6,150 nucleotides of DNA. It comes from Anaerolineales bacterium UBA6663 (lineage in GTDB: Bacteria > Chloroflexota > Anaerolineae > Anaerolineales > UBA6663). The DNA is taken from NCBI GenBank assembly GCA_002455335.1, contig DKKP01000129.1, positions 1-6,150 of the forward strand. The letters run 5' to 3'. This document shows, piece after piece, positions 4,461 through 6,150 of this stretch. The notes beneath the pieces are model-generated. The model had not been told where the DNA came from and did no database searches. It worked only from the letters and a program-made list of their open reading frames with translations. The translations under genes and the position numbers were made by a program. Each line of letters opens with the position of its first letter. The first letter of the stretch is position 1.

Positions 4461-6071
4461 TCACTCCGGCGGCCCGTAGATGTGGTACTGGAAGTTGTTC
4501 ATCACGATCGCGCGCTGCCAGACGTAGTTCTGGCCGATCGCGTCGAGCACGGGCTTGGGATAGAAGAAACCCCGTAACACCACAAGACCGAATTCGCGGC
4601 GCTCGATCTGGTCGATCTCGGCCGCCGGGTCGAACAATCCTGCCTGGTACATCACAAGTTGCGGAAAGGCGTTGGTGACCACCGGCTTCTCGGCCGCAAA
4701 GAGGAAGCCGGCCTCCTCTGAGAACACCGGGCCGTCTGCGGCGCGGATCAGGGCCACGATCTCGTCGCCGGCGGCGTGATCGTCGGCGTTCGGGCGCGGC
4801 CCGAGCTGGGTGTAGCCCTGCCTGTCGTAGAACCCGCGTGGCTGATCGGGGATGCCGAGCAGGGCCGACACCTGGGCGTAAGGGAAGCCGTAGGTGTAAG
4901 TGTGGAAGGTCAGGCCGGTCTGAACGATGAAGAGCGCGGCGACGGCCGTCGACGTCAGTCGCCCGGTCCAGGCGGGGCGTTGCCCGCCGCGCGTCATCAA
5001 CGTCAGCGCACCGCGGCCGAAGAGCACGGCGGCGGCGGCTGTTGCGGTGACGAAGTACGACTCGCCGGCGCCGTACTTGCCCGAGAGCGCCCCGGTCGCG
5101 ACCCCGGCCACAAACCACAGGCTGTAGAGCGTCGGTCGTCGACCAAGCCACTCGTAGCCCAACATCAAGGCCGCGCCGCCGATGAGCACGGCATGCAGGT
5201 TGAGCCATTCGGAATAAAAGCCCCACATCTGTGGCAGGTCGAACGCATTGATGTTGGCTTCGATGATGCTGACGTAGAACCAGCCCTCGGTCTCGAGGTT
5301 GATCCAGGCGAAGAGCCCGCCGGCGGCCAGAGCCGCGACGATGCCGGCCAGCAGCCCGCGCGCCGGGTCGCGTAACACAAGATAACCCAATGCCGCCACG
5401 ACTGTGCCGATCGCCAGTTGTTTGCTGAACCCGGCGGCCACAAGCAGCGCCAGCCCAAACGCCAGCCAGCGCAGATCGTGTCGGGCGGGTGCGTCGGGCC
5501 GGGCGAGCCACCCCTTGCCGCCGGGCCAGTCGAAGACCGCCAGGGCCGCGATCCCCAGGCATTCGAACATCACCATGGTCATGTGCTGGCGAAAGAGCGG
5601 CCCGATCATGAAGGTGTAAGTCGAGGCCAGGAAGGCCAGGGCGCTTAGCCCGCCGACGAGCGCGCCGGCCCCTCGATGCCCGGGGCCGGCGGCGCGGTTG
5701 ACCATCACCCCGATGGCGGCCGCGGCGACCAGAGAAGCCAGGAACGACACGAGCCGCCCGGTCCACAACTGCGGACCGAAGATCATGACAAGCGGTGCGG
5801 TGAGGATGTGGAAGAGCGGCGGGTAGATCGAGGTGTAATACGGGTAGACCTGGCTATCGGCGTAAGGCCACAGGCCCTGCGCGTGCAGCAGCGTGTCGTA
5901 GAGCTCGAACCCCTCGCCCTGATCGTAATCGTACGGGAAGCGAAACAACGCGACCGCGTAGTGCACGTACACCAGCAACTCATACAGCAGAGCGACGCCG
6001 GCGACGACGAAGAGCAGCAGGGTGAGGGCGCGCAGCCAGGGCCGGCCCCGCGTTCGTGGACCTCGCATCAC
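4461..6071 (-). CDS. Polytopic GT-C-like membrane protein, putative glycosyltransferase
   Basis: The 536-residue product begins with a basic N-terminus and a membrane helix (about residues 13-35), followed by roughly ten more hydrophobic segments up to about residue 390 and a soluble tail (about 405-536). After the first helix comes FPYDYDQGEGFELYDTL (residues 45-61), with Asp48, Asp50 and Glu53 in the first extracytoplasmic loop. Then come YPYYTSIYPPLFHIL (76-90) and GRLVSFLAS (105-113). This order, an acidic motif, then a Pro-Pro segment, then an R-L-V helix, resembles lipid-phosphate-sugar-dependent GT-C enzymes such as the GT39/ArnT group. The match is structural in style and not a strict motif match, so donor and acceptor are unknown. 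The frame opens with GTG at 6071 directly followed by ATG at 6068; either may be used, and the GTG gives the leaderless spacing seen at other genes here. It converges on scpA, with 11 bases between the stop codons. Confidence 0.8.
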   Translation of the reverse strand: MMRGPRTRGRPWLRALTLLLFVVAGVALLYELLVYVHYAVALFRFPYDYDQGEGFELYDTLLHAQGLWPYADSQVYPYYTSIYPPLFHILTAPLVMIFGPQLWTGRLVSFLASLVAAAAIGVMVNRAAGPGHRGAGALVGGLSALAFLASTYTFMIGPLFRQHMTMVMFECLGIAALAVFDWPGGKGWLARPDAPARHDLRWLAFGLALLVAAGFSKQLAIGTVVAALGYLVLRDPARGLLAGIVAALAAGGLFAWINLETEGWFYVSIIEANINAFDLPQMWGFYSEWLNLHAVLIGGAALMLGYEWLGRRPTLYSLWFVAGVATGALSGKYGAGESYFVTATAAAAVLFGRGALTLMTRGGQRPAWTGRLTSTAVAALFIVQTGLTFHTYTYGFPYAQVSALLGIPDQPRGFYDRQGYTQLGPRPNADDHAAGDEIVALIRAADGPVFSEEAGFLFAAEKPVVTNAFPQLVMYQAGLFDPAAEIDQIERREFGLVVLRGFFYPKPVLDAIGQNYVWQRAIVMNNFQYHIYGPPE

Positions 6072-6077
6072 GTAGCG

Positions 6078-6083
6078 AGTATA
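6078..6083 (-). promoter_or_regulatory. -10 box of the GT-C-like gene
   Basis: Read on the minus strand, TATACT lies 6 bases before the GTG at 6071 and 9 bases before the ATG at 6068. The expected transcription start falls on or close to the GTG. No Shine-Dalgarno sequence is present, and no convincing -35 hexamer is seen at 16-18 bp spacing. Confidence 0.5.
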
Positions 6084-6129
6084 CCGGCAACGTCCGGGCC
6101 AGAGGGATTGAACCGCACAGACGCGAAGC

Positions 6130-6150
6130 GCGCCAAGAACGTCTTGGCGC
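6130..6150. repeat. Perfect 9-bp palindrome at right edge, possible dispersed repeat
   Basis: GCGCCAAGA (6130-6138) and TCTTGGCGC (6142-6150) pair perfectly around ACG. The stem may continue past the window edge. The sequence leading into it, AACCGCACAGACGCGAAGCG from 6112, has the look of the AACCGCAGAGACGC-type intergenic repeats seen in many bacterial genomes; this is recognition from memory and not a search result. No coding signal is visible in 6084-6150. Confidence 0.55.

Noticed and set aside
3337..5766. An 809-codon open frame on the minus strand, spanning the antisense of scpA and part of the GT-C-like gene
   Set aside because: It overlaps well-supported genes on both strands, is Arg/His/Gly-rich as expected for a shadow frame in GC-rich DNA, shows no domain, and would need the real scpA to be non-coding.

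Overview
This is a gene-dense, GC-rich chromosomal window. It is most likely from a Chloroflexota bacterium (Anaerolineae-like), possibly from a metagenome assembly. The taxonomic hints are a Thr-Pro repeat linker joined to OB-fold-like domains, a zinc-ribbon protein with a C-terminal membrane anchor, a large GT-C-type membrane protein, intergenic repeats of the GGAGCGTGGAGCGTG type, and start codons sitting 6-9 bases after a -10 box. The assignment rests on style of sequence and not on a marker-gene comparison, so it is moderate.

Layout. Bases 1-771 hold the 3' end of a probably exported protein: a 36-bp tandem repeat encoding TKTPSMTRTPSP-like units, then two OB-fold-like segments, then a last TRTPKP motif at the very C-terminus. 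Bases 772-1026 are non-coding. They contain two patches of a short dispersed repeat in opposite orientation, a small hairpin, and a TATAAT box directly before gatC. gatC (1027-1332) and gatA (1336-2790) form a tight operon for two subunits of the tRNA-dependent amidotransferase GatCAB; gatB is not in the window. Next come a tail-anchored triple zinc-ribbon protein (2879-3445) and scpA, the kleisin of the SMC-ScpAB condensin complex (3568-4449). A convergent gene on the minus strand (6071-4461) encodes a polytopic GT-C-like membrane protein. Its stop lies 11 bases from the scpA stop. The right edge (6072-6150) carries the promoter of that gene and a perfect 9-bp palindrome, which may be part of another dispersed repeat.

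How the genes work together. They do not form one pathway. gatCA (translation) and scpA (chromosome organisation) are housekeeping genes; the zinc-ribbon protein and the GT-C-like protein have no assigned role. The most coherent signal in the window is regulatory. Each of the four genes that appears to start a transcript has a TATNNT box 6-9 bases before its start codon and no Shine-Dalgarno sequence, while gatA, the only gene inside an operon, has a good Shine-Dalgarno sequence. This pattern points to leaderless mRNAs. I see no convincing new defence, mobile or biosynthetic system here.
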